From NCBI RefSeq assembly GCF_003585765.1, contig NZ_CP021235.1, positions 3,348,001 to 3,412,000 on the forward strand: 64,000 nucleotides of DNA. Direction: 5' to 3'. This document shows, one piece after another, positions 36,289-45,500 of this stretch. The notes beneath the pieces are model-generated. The model was given only the letters and a program-made list of their open reading frames with translations. It made no database searches and was not told the DNA's origin. The stretch's first letter is position 1; each line of letters opens with the position of its first letter. A program made the translations under genes and the position numbers. Source of the stretch: Pontibacter actiniarum. Its GTDB lineage: Bacteria > Bacteroidota > Bacteroidia > Cytophagales > Hymenobacteraceae.

Positions 36289-37185
36289 TTATGATGCCTT
36301 TGCTACTTTTTTTGCCTTAGGGGCAGTGGTTATATCCTGTGGCAACAGCACCATGCTCAGCAGTTCGCTCAGCTTGTTCTTCAGTTGCTTGCGGTCTACG
36401 ATAAAGTCCAGGAAGCCGTGCTCCAGCACAAACTCAGCGCTCTGGAAGCCTTTTGGCAGGTCTTTCCCGATGGTTTCTTTGATAACGCGCGGCCCGGCGA
36501 AACCGATCAGCGCGCCCGGCTCAGCAATGTTAAAATCGCCCAGCATGGCGTAGGAGGCCGTTACCCCACCGGTAGTCGGGTCTGTCAGCAACGAGATGTA
36601 AGGCAGTTTCTCCTCGCTCAGCAGTGCCAGCTTTGCAGAGGTCTTGGCCATCTGCATCAGCGAGAAACCGGCCTCCATCATCCGCGCACCGCCTGACTTG
36701 GATATCATCAGGAAAGGCGTGCGTGTTTTACGGGCATGGTCTATGGCACGGGCTATCTTTTCGCCTACCACCGAGCCCATAGAGCCGCCGATAAAGGCGA
36801 AGTCCATACAGGCGATGGTAATGTTCTGCCCGTTTATCTTACCGTAAGCAGAGCGCACGGCATCTTTCAGGCCGGTGGCCTTCTGGGTGGAGGCAATGCG
36901 CTGCGGGTATGGCTTTGAGTCCACGAAGTTAAGCGGGTCGCCTGAGGTCAGGTTTTCGTCCAGCTCCGTAAAGTCGTTATCATCAAACAAAATAGCGAAG
37001 TACTCTTTGGAACCAATGCGGTCGTGGTAGTCGCACTGCACGCAGGTGTTCAGGTTCTTGCGGTGCTCGGCCATACTTGTCACGGTTTTGCAGTTCGGGC
37101 ACTTGTACCACAATCCGTCTGGGGTTTCCTTCTTTTGCTCCGTTGGCGTCTGGATTCCTTTATCTGCTCTTTTAAACCAAGGCAT
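36289..37185 (-). CDS. accD: Acetyl-CoA carboxylase carboxyltransferase subunit beta
   Basis: 298 residues, the beta half of the carboxyltransferase that moves the carboxyl group from biotin to acetyl-CoA, the first step of fatty-acid synthesis. The zinc ribbon has CPNC and CVQC (residues ~27-50), and [35 protein letters not shown] and [12 protein letters not shown] are the crotonase-type core. An ATG at 37188 would add one Met; [10 protein letters not shown] is the usual opening. The Lys/Ala tail ([11 protein letters not shown]) is a slight extension. accA is not in the window. Confidence 0.96.
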   Translation of the reverse strand: MPWFKRADKGIQTPTEQKKETPDGLWYKCPNCKTVTSMAEHRKNLNTCVQCDYHDRIGSKEYFAILFDDNDFTELDENLTSGDPLNFVDSKPYPQRIASTQKATGLKDAVRSAYGKINGQNITIACMDFAFIGGSMGSVVGEKIARAIDHARKTRTPFLMISKSGGARMMEAGFSLMQMAKTSAKLALLSEEKLPYISLLTDPTTGGVTASYAMLGDFNIAEPGALIGFAGPRVIKETIGKDLPKGFQSAEFVLEHGFLDFIVDRKQLKNKLSELLSMVLLPQDITTAPKAKKVAKAS

Positions 37186-37248
37186 CATAGTTATCAGCGT
37201 GCTTTCCGCACTTTTTAGTTAATGGGCACTCTGCCACAAGGCAAGGTA

Positions 37249-37256
37249 CAAAAATA
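37249..37256 (-). promoter_or_regulatory. Promoter -7 box for accD
   Basis: Minus-strand TATTTTTG, exact TAnnTTTG match, about 64 bases above the start. It overlaps the tail of the aldolase gene terminator. Confidence 0.45.
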
Positions 37257-37257
37257 A

Positions 37258-37305
37258 GTGGCCTGCCCCAGCCACCCTGTAAGGATGTTAGCTAAAGCAG
37301 GCCAC
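37258..37305 (-). terminator. Terminator of the aldolase gene
   Basis: Stem GTGGCCTGC / GCAGGCCAC around a 30-base loop, then TTATTTTTG on the minus strand. The wide loop makes it less certain. Confidence 0.6.
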
Positions 37306-37339
37306 AAAAATATGTAATAATCAGCAGTTGTGCTACAAA

Positions 37340-38398
<1,059 letters not shown>

Positions 38399-38457
38399 TG
38401 GGTTGATAGTTTTGGGTAGATACTTAACTGTGTATGGTAAATAAATAGGATACGATA

Positions 38458-38465
38458 CAAATCTA
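38458..38465 (-). promoter_or_regulatory. Promoter -7 box for the aldolase gene
   Basis: Minus-strand TAGATTTG, exact TAnnTTTG match, 60 bases above the start codon. Helps choose the start at 38398. Confidence 0.55.
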
Positions 38466-38533
38466 CCATTGCAGCAAAGCCTAAAAGGCTTAATGCCGCA
38501 GTGTTTTTCATAGCATGGCAGGCACCAGTAATT

Positions 38534-38566
38534 AGGTGTGGGCAAGCCAGTGGCTTGCCCACACCT
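38534..38566. repeat. Near-perfect 33-base palindrome
   Basis: Arms AGGTGTGGGCAAGCCA and TGGCTTGCCCACACCT with a single G between. It sits about 70 bases above the aldolase promoter. It could be a protein-binding site or a repeat unit; too tight a loop for a normal terminator hairpin. The rest of the 38399-38824 gap shows nothing else. Confidence 0.6.
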
Positions 38567-38824
38567 ATACTTTAACATCCCTAAAAAAGTTGTGCCTGCA
38601 GCCGGTATAAATTACGCCCCCACCTGGCGCAGACAGCTTGCTGCGCATGTCCGCGGCCGAACACTCTTTATAAGGCATAATAAGGCATAGCCAATGAACC
38701 AGCTATGAGCTGCGCCCACCCGCCCACACCCAGCACTCCCCAACTCTGGGCGCGCCGGGTGGCCCAATGCACCGCGATTCCGTTAAACAGGAAAGGCACT
38801 CAGGTACAACGCAGCCGTTTTGTG

Positions 38825-39487
38825 ATGACTAAAACAACCGCCTCCGCCCCAGCAAGAATTGCAGCACGCGTGTTTGCCGTACTTATACTTGCCTGCTCGT
38901 GGGGCTGCACGCCATCTACCCGGATAACAGGCACCTGGAAGAACCCCGAGGTCGAAAGCAGGAGCTATGATAAAGTTGTGGTAGCTGCCCTGACAGACAA
39001 CATACGGGCCAGGCAAACCGTGGAGACGGACATGCAAAACCAACTGCAGCAGCGCGGCATCACCGCCACCCGAAGTATAGACCTGTTTCCGCCCACCGTG
39101 AGCAGGAGCGGGCCTGACGTTAACCTGCTGCTGCAAAAGGTAAAGGATCAGCACTACGGCGCTATTTTAACAGTGGCCCTGCTGGATGAGGAGACTGACA
39201 CCCGCTATGTACCCGGCGGCTACGGCTACACCCCCATGACCCGGTATGGCTGGTACGGCAGGTTCCGGGGCTATTACACCTATTGGTACCCCACGCTCTA
39301 CGACCCGGGCTATTACACAGAAGAGAAAGTATACTTCCTGGAGACCAACCTCTACGATACGGAAACAGAGCGTCTGCTGTGGTCTGCCCAGTCCAAGTCC
39401 TACAGCCCGGCCAGCCTGCGCAAAGCCTCTGAGACACTGGCGGAGCTAACGGTTGCCCAGATGGCCCGGGAAAGTATAATCCCCTAG
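38825..39487 (+). CDS. Predicted lipoprotein, DUF4136-like
   Basis: 220 residues. The lipobox is in VLILACSWGCTPS; the mature protein begins with TRITGTWKNPE and has a beta-rich domain with a Tyr/Gly-rich stretch (PGGYGYTPMTRYGWYGRF, YYTYWYPTLYDPGYYTEEK) and ends in a region (FLETNLYDTETERLLWSAQSK) characteristic of DUF4136-type lipoproteins, of unknown function. ATG at 38825 is chosen as the one that gives a proper lipoprotein signal. Confidence 0.78.
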   Translation: MTKTTASAPARIAARVFAVLILACSWGCTPSTRITGTWKNPEVESRSYDKVVVAALTDNIRARQTVETDMQNQLQQRGITATRSIDLFPPTVSRSGPDVNLLLQKVKDQHYGAILTVALLDEETDTRYVPGGYGYTPMTRYGWYGRFRGYYTYWYPTLYDPGYYTEEKVYFLETNLYDTETERLLWSAQSKSYSPASLRKASETLAELTVAQMARESIIP

Positions 39488-39501
39488 GCAGGGCAACAGC
39501 T

Positions 39502-39551
39502 ACAAAAAGCAAGGGGAGCTACCGTTTAAAGTAGCTCCCCTTGCTTTTTGT
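39502..39551. terminator. Bidirectional terminator
   Basis: Perfect stem of 21 bases, arms 39502-39522 and 39531-39551, running from ACAAAAAGCAAGGGG to its complement CCCCTTGCTTTTTGT around an 8-base loop. Between convergent lipoprotein and M28 genes. Confidence 0.92.
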
Positions 39552-39565
39552 GAGGCCGGTGTGTT

Positions 39566-40576
39566 CTATTCGTTGTAGAGCACATGCAGCACCGTCTGCC
39601 CCACTGCCTCCAACGAGTTTTTGCTAATGATATCCATCGTGTCGGTGTGGCGGTGGTGGTACGGCCCAAAGAGATCGGCACCGTTTACGTCCAGCGCAAT
39701 AATATCAATCATGCGGATGTTGCCCAGGGTGTTCACATAAAAGTGATCGTCTGTAATAGCGGGCGCATTTACATACTGGAAGTAGTCGGAGTACCCGATG
39801 CTGTTGCCCGCTTTCCACACCTTATCAACGATTTCCTTTGCGTACTGCATCGAATAGCCTTCCCGGGCGAAGCGAGCGTTTCTGGCTCCCACCATATCGA
39901 GCAGGATGCCATAGTTGGCGCTGTAGTTCGGAGTATGCTTGTTCTTGCTCCAGTACTGCGAGCCCAGGCACCACGAATCGGCGATGTAAGGCTGCGTGCT
40001 TCCGTCCGGCTGGCCGTAATCCTCTCCGTCAAAAAAGATAAGGTCTACGCCCACGTCCGGCTTCTGCTGTGCCTGGTGCAGGGTTCTGGCAATCTCAAGC
40101 AGCACGCCCACACCACTGGCTCCGTCGTTGGCTCCATCGATCGGCGACTCCGGGTCGTTCTCATCTTTTTCGGCAATGGGGCGGGTGTCCCAGTGGGCGG
40201 CCAGCAGCACGCGGTTTGCCGCCTCCGGGTTGTAGGAGGCGATCACGTTGCGCAGGTTCAGCATGGTGCCGTCATAGGCACGCATCTGAAACCTCTGCTC
40301 CTGCACCTGCGCCCCGTACGCCTTCAGCCTGGAAACAATCCACTCGCCCGTTTGGGAATGGGCGGCTGTGTTGGGCACGCGCGGGCCGAAAGCCACCTGC
40401 TGCTCCACGAGGGCATAAGCCGAATCCGCGTTAAACACCGGAACTGCCACTGTGGCCACGGCTTCCTCCCCTTCCCTGGCCACCTGGCTACTGCCGTTCT
40501 CCGGCGAGTCGCAACTGGCACAGGTCAGGAGCGCACCGCACAGCAACGCCGCCAGTGCCTTCACTCTATTCTTCAT
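39566..40576 (-). CDS. M28 family zinc metallopeptidase, lipoprotein
   Basis: 336 residues. Lipoprotein signal ([14 protein letters not shown]) and a peptidase M28/glutaminyl-cyclase fold with zinc ligands His (AAHWDTRP), Asp (DGANDGASG), Glu (FFDGEDYG), Asp ([10 protein letters not shown]) and His (HHRHTDTMD). Closest in form to glutaminyl-peptide cyclotransferase-like members of the family. Periplasmic, outer- or inner-membrane anchored. Its first 11 bases overlap the last of cysS, so it is translationally coupled to that gene, although their roles seem unrelated. Confidence 0.9.
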   Translation of the reverse strand: MKNRVKALAALLCGALLTCASCDSPENGSSQVAREGEEAVATVAVPVFNADSAYALVEQQVAFGPRVPNTAAHSQTGEWIVSRLKAYGAQVQEQRFQMRAYDGTMLNLRNVIASYNPEAANRVLLAAHWDTRPIAEKDENDPESPIDGANDGASGVGVLLEIARTLHQAQQKPDVGVDLIFFDGEDYGQPDGSTQPYIADSWCLGSQYWSKNKHTPNYSANYGILLDMVGARNARFAREGYSMQYAKEIVDKVWKAGNSIGYSDYFQYVNAPAITDDHFYVNTLGNIRMIDIIALDVNGADLFGPYHHRHTDTMDIISKNSLEAVGQTVLHVLYNE

Positions 40577-42062
40577 AAGCCCAGTCGATGCCGGTTTTCA
40601 TGTCTTTGATAACGATGCCCTGCTTTTTCAGCTCAGCGCGGATGGCATCTACCTTATCGTAGGCCTTCTGCTCCTTGGCTTCTTTGTAAAAGGTCAGCAC
40701 CAGGTTCAGCACCTCATCCATGTCGCCGATTTGCTCTTCCTCCAGGCCCAGCACACGCAGCACCAGTTCCTGGTAGGTGTCACGCACCAGGTCGAAAGTG
40801 CCTCTGGTAAGCTGCTCTACCTGTATCTGCCCTAAGTACAGGCTGTTGATCTTCTTCAACAGGTTAAACAGGGAGGCAATGGTTTTGGCCGTGTTCAGGT
40901 CATCGTTCAGGCCACGGAAGCAATCCTGTGCCAGCTTCTGAAGCTCCTCGTTCAGCTTTGCGTCCGGCTCCGCCGCCGCATTTTCTTCGGTGTACTTCAG
41001 CTTCTTGAGCACGCGCAGGCCGTTCATCATTTTGGTGTAGCCTTTGCGGGCCGCCTGCAGCGCCTCGTTGCTAAAGTCCAGTGTGCTGCGGTAGTGGGCC
41101 TGAAGGATGAAGAAGCGGATGGTCATCGGGCTGTAGGCCTGCTCCAGCATCTCGTGGTTGCCGCTGAACAGCTCGCTCAGGTTAATGAAGTTCCCCAGCG
41201 ACTTGCCCATCTTCTGGCCGTTCACGGTGATCATGTTGTTGTGCACCCAGTAGCGGGCACCGTCGCTGTGGTCGCAGCTTGCCTGGTTCTGTGCAATCTC
41301 GCACTCGTGGTGCGGGAACATCAGGTCTAAGCCGCCGCCGTGGATGTCAAAGGAAGTGCCCAGGTACTTGCGGCTCATGGCCGAGCACTCCAGGTGCCAG
41401 CCCGGGAAGCCGTCGCTCCAGGGCGAAGGCCAGCGCATGATGTGCGTCGGGGAGGCTTTTTTCCAGAGGGCAAAGTCAAACGGCGAGCGTTTCTCATCCT
41501 GCCCTTCCAGCGTGCGGGTATTGCCGATCAGGTCCTCAATGTTACGGCCGGAAAGCTTGCCATAGTTATGGTCTTTGTTGTAAGCCGCCACATCAAAGTA
41601 TACCGAGCCGTTTACCTCGTAGGCAAGGCCAGCGTCCAGTATCTCCTGTATCATGTTTATCTGCTCGATGATATGGCCGGAGGCGCGCGGCTCGATGTCC
41701 GGCGAGAGCACGTTCAGCTTGTGCATCTCCTCGTGGTAGATGTTGGTGTAGTGATTTACCACCTCCATCGGCTCCAGGTGCTCTAGCTTAGCTCTCTTCT
41801 GGATTTTGTCCTCTCCCTCGTCTGCATCGTTCTCCAGGTGCCCCACATCGGTTATGTTGCGCACGTAGCGCACTTTATAGCCCTGGTACTTCAGGTAGCG
41901 GTACAGCACATCAAAGGTCACGGCGCTGCGGGCATGGCCCAGGTGCGGCTCTCCGTATACTGTCGGGCCGCAAACGTACATCCCCACAAACGGGGCGTGC
42001 AGCGGTTCAAACTCCTCTCTCTTCCGCGTCAGCGTGTTGTACAGGTTCAGTTTCTGTTGCAT
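40566..42062 (-). CDS. cysS: Cysteine--tRNA ligase
   Basis: 498-residue class I synthetase. The HIGH motif is HLGH ([10 protein letters not shown], near 40) and KMSKS is KMGKS (near 280). Zinc ligands include the Cys in [16 protein letters not shown] and [10 protein letters not shown]. The C-terminal helical anticodon domain follows. Length is close to the normal 460-500. The M28 peptidase gene overlaps its end by 11 bases. A promoter box lies at 42135. Confidence 0.97.
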   Translation of the reverse strand: MQQKLNLYNTLTRKREEFEPLHAPFVGMYVCGPTVYGEPHLGHARSAVTFDVLYRYLKYQGYKVRYVRNITDVGHLENDADEGEDKIQKRAKLEHLEPMEVVNHYTNIYHEEMHKLNVLSPDIEPRASGHIIEQINMIQEILDAGLAYEVNGSVYFDVAAYNKDHNYGKLSGRNIEDLIGNTRTLEGQDEKRSPFDFALWKKASPTHIMRWPSPWSDGFPGWHLECSAMSRKYLGTSFDIHGGGLDLMFPHHECEIAQNQASCDHSDGARYWVHNNMITVNGQKMGKSLGNFINLSELFSGNHEMLEQAYSPMTIRFFILQAHYRSTLDFSNEALQAARKGYTKMMNGLRVLKKLKYTEENAAAEPDAKLNEELQKLAQDCFRGLNDDLNTAKTIASLFNLLKKINSLYLGQIQVEQLTRGTFDLVRDTYQELVLRVLGLEEEQIGDMDEVLNLVLTFYKEAKEQKAYDKVDAIRAELKKQGIVIKDMKTGIDWAYEE

Positions 42063-42134
42063 GGTTTACTAAGTATAAACACCGCGTGGGTGCCGCACTT
42101 GCTATGGTTATGGCCATACAGGCCAATGGTTGTT

Positions 42135-42142
42135 CAAAACTA
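42135..42142 (-). promoter_or_regulatory. Promoter -7 box for cysS
   Basis: Minus-strand TAGTTTTG, exact TAnnTTTG match, 73 bases above the start. It sits between the EEP gene stop and cysS. Confidence 0.5.
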
Positions 42143-42168
42143 AAAAGTTTGCCTCCTTTCTCCTAACG

Positions 42169-43302
42169 CTATTCAGCCGCCTTTGGCTCCAGCACATAGG
42201 TAGCAGAGATCGGGAAGTGGTCGGACAGGCCCATTTCGTAGTGAGTCTCAAAGCTAACCGCCCTCAGCCCGGGGCTGTAGAACTGGTTGTCGATGCGCAA
42301 AAAAGGTAGCGGCCCGTTGTACGTCGCCCCCACGCCATTACCGGCTTTCACAAAAGCGTTCTCCAACTCCTCGGCGAGCTCCTGGTACGTATAGCTAAAG
42401 GGAATGTCATTAAAGTCGCCGCACACGATCGCCGGGTAAGGCGACTGCCGCACATGCTCCAGCAACTGCTCCACCTGCTGGGCCCGGGCTATAAACCCGC
42501 GCTTCAGGCGCCGCGCCACATTCCGGCCCTCTTTCTTAAAACTCTCCTCATTACCGATGGCCGAATAGGTGTTCTCAATGTCCTCAGACTTTATACTCAT
42601 GGACTGCAGGTGCACGGCATAGATTCGGACCGTGTCCCCGTTCACATCCAGGTCTGCCCAGGCAGCTCTGTTGGCACTTTCTCTTTGCTTGTTGAGAAAG
42701 TGTATCGTTCCTCCCTGCAAAATGGGATACTTAGAGAAAATGACAATTCCAAGGTTTGCCTTGATACGATCTGTTTCAAGTGTGGAGACGAACTTGTACT
42801 TGCCGTAGCGGGTGCCGATCCTGTTAAAGTTGTTGTACTCAATGGAGTTGACGCGGCTGTAGAACTCCTGCAGGCAAAACACGTCTGCCGGGTGCGTGGC
42901 CACCCAGTCTACCATGTCGTTGGAGACCTGTGGCACCCCCTCCACAATCTTATCGTAAGCATTGAAGACGTGCGTGTTGAAGCTCAGCACCTGCAGGGTC
43001 TTGGCCTCTTTCGGCACCTCCTCCGCAAAGTTGATGGCCAGCAAGCGGCCGTAGTAGTTCCAGCCAAGCAGGAGCGCAGCCAGCGGCAGCACCAGCAGCC
43101 AGGAGCGGCGGAACACCCAGTAGAGCAGGAACAGAAAATTGAGCACCAGCGCGCCGGGCAGCGAAAGCGCCACGAACCCTGCGGGCCAGAACTCGCTCGG
43201 CGGCACCTGCATGCACAGCACCCCCGCCAGCATCCAGAACACCACCAGGATGTTCAGAATGAGCCAAACCCTCCTGCGTATTTTTTTGAATGTACCCGTC
43301 AC
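42169..43302 (-). CDS. Endonuclease/exonuclease/phosphatase family membrane protein
   Basis: 377 residues. Three N-terminal membrane helices (about 10-100) precede an EEP domain with VLSFNTHVFN, FCLQEFYS, VCGDFNDIP and GLSDHFPISA as the metal and catalytic motifs. Likely a periplasm-facing phosphodiesterase or nuclease; substrate unknown. The start is GTG at 43302, as the frame further upstream is not protein-like; a promoter box ends only 6 bases before, which would make the transcript nearly leaderless, so an internal ATG at 43233 should also be considered. Confidence 0.85.
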   Translation of the reverse strand: MTGTFKKIRRRVWLILNILVVFWMLAGVLCMQVPPSEFWPAGFVALSLPGALVLNFLFLLYWVFRRSWLLVLPLAALLLGWNYYGRLLAINFAEEVPKEAKTLQVLSFNTHVFNAYDKIVEGVPQVSNDMVDWVATHPADVFCLQEFYSRVNSIEYNNFNRIGTRYGKYKFVSTLETDRIKANLGIVIFSKYPILQGGTIHFLNKQRESANRAAWADLDVNGDTVRIYAVHLQSMSIKSEDIENTYSAIGNEESFKKEGRNVARRLKRGFIARAQQVEQLLEHVRQSPYPAIVCGDFNDIPFSYTYQELAEELENAFVKAGNGVGATYNGPLPFLRIDNQFYSPGLRAVSFETHYEMGLSDHFPISATYVLEPKAAE

Positions 43303-43307
43303 AAAAG

Positions 43308-43315
43308 CAAACTTA
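43308..43315 (-). promoter_or_regulatory. Promoter -7 box for the EEP gene
   Basis: Minus-strand TAAGTTTG, exact TAnnTTTG match, very close to the chosen GTG start. Confidence 0.4.
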
Positions 43316-43549
43316 CGAATTATGCACCTATCTCTACCATGTCCGGAGGCAGAATATCTGCCTCCCTTGCCCAACGGCACAAAGCCCCCTGTGCGTACAT
43401 ATAAACCATAGGCGAACTAAAATATAGTACCTCATGTTACACAACAAGGCTTCGGCTGCTACACCCCGGTGTGCGGTACGCTTTTACCCGGACACCCCGG
43501 AAATAGTTGGTTGCAATAAATTTAATACAGGCCACAGCGGCACAATATG

Positions 43550-43580
43550 TTGTGTTTATAATGTATTTGTAGTAAATTTG
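43550..43580 (+). promoter_or_regulatory. Promoter of the rimP-nusA-infB operon
   Basis: TTG at 43550-43552, gap of 20, TAAATTTG at 43573-43580 (exact -7 match). Standard spacing for the phylum. The leader would be about 57 bases. Confidence 0.65.
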
Positions 43581-43601
43581 CAGTAATATTTCCAAGGAGT
43601 T

Positions 43602-43630
43602 GAGGGGACACGAGGTCCCCTTCTTTATTT
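43602..43630 (+). promoter_or_regulatory. Leader hairpin with T-rich tail, possible attenuator
   Basis: GAGGGGAC / GTCCCCTTC hairpin with a 5-base loop, followed by TTCTTTATTT. It lies about 15 bases after the predicted transcription start and ahead of the rimP start. It looks like a small intrinsic terminator within the leader. The part of the 43303-43549 gap before the promoter shows nothing else clear. Confidence 0.55.
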
Positions 43631-43644
43631 CTTAACTGTTTGCT

Positions 43645-44121
43645 ATGGCACTTACCGCAAAAACCATAAGAGAGATGGCGGAGGCGAGCCTGCCGGAGAG
43701 CGACTTGTTTATAGTGGATGTAGCTGTATCCGATTCATCTGTCAGACCGAAGATCACGGTGCTGGCCGACGGCGAGCAAGGCATCACCATAGACCAGTGC
43801 GCGACCATCAGCCGCCGCATCAACAAAAAAATTGAGGAGACCGAAGGCGAGGAGGTGAGCTACGTACTCGAGGTAAGCTCCCCGGGCACAGACTTCCCGC
43901 TGACACAACCGCAGCAGTTTAAACGTAACACCGGCCGAAACCTGAAGATCAAGCTGCAGGACGGCTCCGAGAAAACCGGCAAACTGGAAGAAGTAACCGA
44001 AACAGGCCTCAACCTGATGGAGGAGGTGAAAGCAAAAAAAGGCAAAAAGGCAACGTATGAGCCTGTGCAGATACCCTTTGGGGACATTGTAAAAGCAAAT
44101 GTTGTAATATCTTTTAAATGA
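43645..44121 (+). CDS. rimP: Ribosome maturation factor RimP
   Basis: 158 residues, needed for maturation of the 30S subunit. Two domains: an N-terminal alpha/beta part with TIDQCATISRRINKKIEE, the YVLEVSSPGTDFPL motif at the junction, and a C-terminal SH3-like barrel (NLKIKLQDGSEKTGKLEEV...). First gene of the rimP-nusA-infB operon, a common arrangement; nusA starts 7 bases after its stop. Confidence 0.95.
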   Translation: MALTAKTIREMAEASLPESDLFIVDVAVSDSSVRPKITVLADGEQGITIDQCATISRRINKKIEETEGEEVSYVLEVSSPGTDFPLTQPQQFKRNTGRNLKIKLQDGSEKTGKLEEVTETGLNLMEEVKAKKGKKATYEPVQIPFGDIVKANVVISFK

Positions 44122-44128
44122 TAAAATA

Positions 44129-45382
44129 ATGAACAGTTCAGTCCTGATCGAGTCGTTCGCCGAATTCGCGAAATTCAAGAACATAGACCGTCCGACCATG
44201 ATGCGCATCCTGGAGGATGTGTTCCGCACCATGATCCGCAAGAAGTGGTCTACCGACGAGAACTTTGACATCATTCTAAATGTGGAGAAGGGAGACTTAG
44301 AGATTTGGCGTAACCGCGAGATCGTGGACGACAACTCTGAGGATATCTGGGACCATGACAAGATCAGCCTTTCGGACGCCCGCAAGATTGAGCCTGACTT
44401 TGAGGTAGGCGAAGAGGTGTCGGAGGAGGTGAAGCTGGAGGACTTCGGCCGCCGCGCTGTGTTAACAGCCCGCCAGACGCTGATCCAGCGCATCAAGGAC
44501 ATGGAGAAGGAGTTGCTGTTCCAGAAGTATAAAGACCTGGTGGGTGAGATCATCTCCGGTGAAGTATACCAGGTGTGGAACCGCGAGGTGCTGCTGCTGG
44601 ACCAGGAGGAAAATGAACTGCTGATCCCGAAGGCGGAGCAGATCCCGAAAGACCGTTACCGTAAAGGAGACGTAGTAAGAGCTGTTGTGCAACGCGTAGA
44701 GATCGTAAACGGTAATCCGAAGATTATCCTTTCGCGTACCTCTCCTACGTTCCTGGAGCGCCTGTTCGAGAACGAGGTGCCGGAGATTTTCGACGGCCTG
44801 ATCGCCATCAAGAAGATCGTTCGTGAGCCAGGAGAGCGTGCCAAGGTAGCGGTTGAGTCTTTTGACGACCGTATTGACCCGGTAGGCGCCTGCGTAGGTA
44901 TGAAAGGTTCTCGTATCCACAGCATCGTGCGCGAGCTGGAGAACGAGAACATCGACGTGATCAACTACACCGAGAACCTCGAACTCTACATTCAGCGCGC
45001 CCTTAGCCCGGCTAAGATCAGCAGCATGAAGATCGACGAGGAGAACGGCAGAGTATCTGTGTTCCTGAAGCCGGACCAGGTATCCCTGGCAATCGGTAAA
45101 GGCGGCCAGAACATTAAACTGGCAAGCCGCCTGGTGGACATGGAGATCGATGTGTTCCGTGAGTCTGAAACGTATGAGGAAGACATCAGCCTGGAAGAGT
45201 TCACGGACGAGATCGAGGATTGGGTGATTGCTGAACTGCGTCGCATCGGCTTGGACACGGCAAAAAGTGTGCTGGCCGTAAGCAAGGAAGACCTGCTGCG
45301 CCGTACTGAGCTGGAGGAGGAGACGATCGAAGATGTGCTCTCGATCCTTCGCGAAGAGTTTGAAGCAGAAGACAATCAATAG
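44129..45382 (+). CDS. nusA: Transcription termination/antitermination factor NusA
   Basis: 417 residues, elongation factor that modulates RNA polymerase pausing and termination. In order: N-terminal domain (~1-130), S1 domain (~135-200), and two KH domains (~230-345) with IDPVGACVGMKGSRI and AIGKGGQNIKLASRL. The C-terminal acidic stretch (EEEVE-like, ending FEAEDNQ) includes one helix-hairpin-like part but not the two acidic repeats of E. coli NusA, as usual outside Proteobacteria. Between rimP and infB. Confidence 0.97.
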   Translation: MNSSVLIESFAEFAKFKNIDRPTMMRILEDVFRTMIRKKWSTDENFDIILNVEKGDLEIWRNREIVDDNSEDIWDHDKISLSDARKIEPDFEVGEEVSEEVKLEDFGRRAVLTARQTLIQRIKDMEKELLFQKYKDLVGEIISGEVYQVWNREVLLLDQEENELLIPKAEQIPKDRYRKGDVVRAVVQRVEIVNGNPKIILSRTSPTFLERLFENEVPEIFDGLIAIKKIVREPGERAKVAVESFDDRIDPVGACVGMKGSRIHSIVRELENENIDVINYTENLELYIQRALSPAKISSMKIDEENGRVSVFLKPDQVSLAIGKGGQNIKLASRLVDMEIDVFRESETYEEDISLEEFTDEIEDWVIAELRRIGLDTAKSVLAVSKEDLLRRTELEEETIEDVLSILREEFEAEDNQ

Positions 45383-45500
45383 TTGTGAGTTGCGTTCCGT
45401 TGCGCTAATTTTGAAACAAAGTTGGCGCGGAGCCCGACCTATACCTTAGGGAGCAACTAATATTAAACACAGAATTAAATAGACAGCATATTAGAACAAA

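Noticed and set aside
39584..40609. 341-codon antisense frame over the M28 peptidase gene
   Set aside because: Shadow frame; the opposite strand carries a complete zinc peptidase with signal peptide.
42454..43404. 316-codon antisense frame over the EEP gene
   Set aside because: Shadow of the biased codon use of the real gene; His/Gln-rich with no domain.
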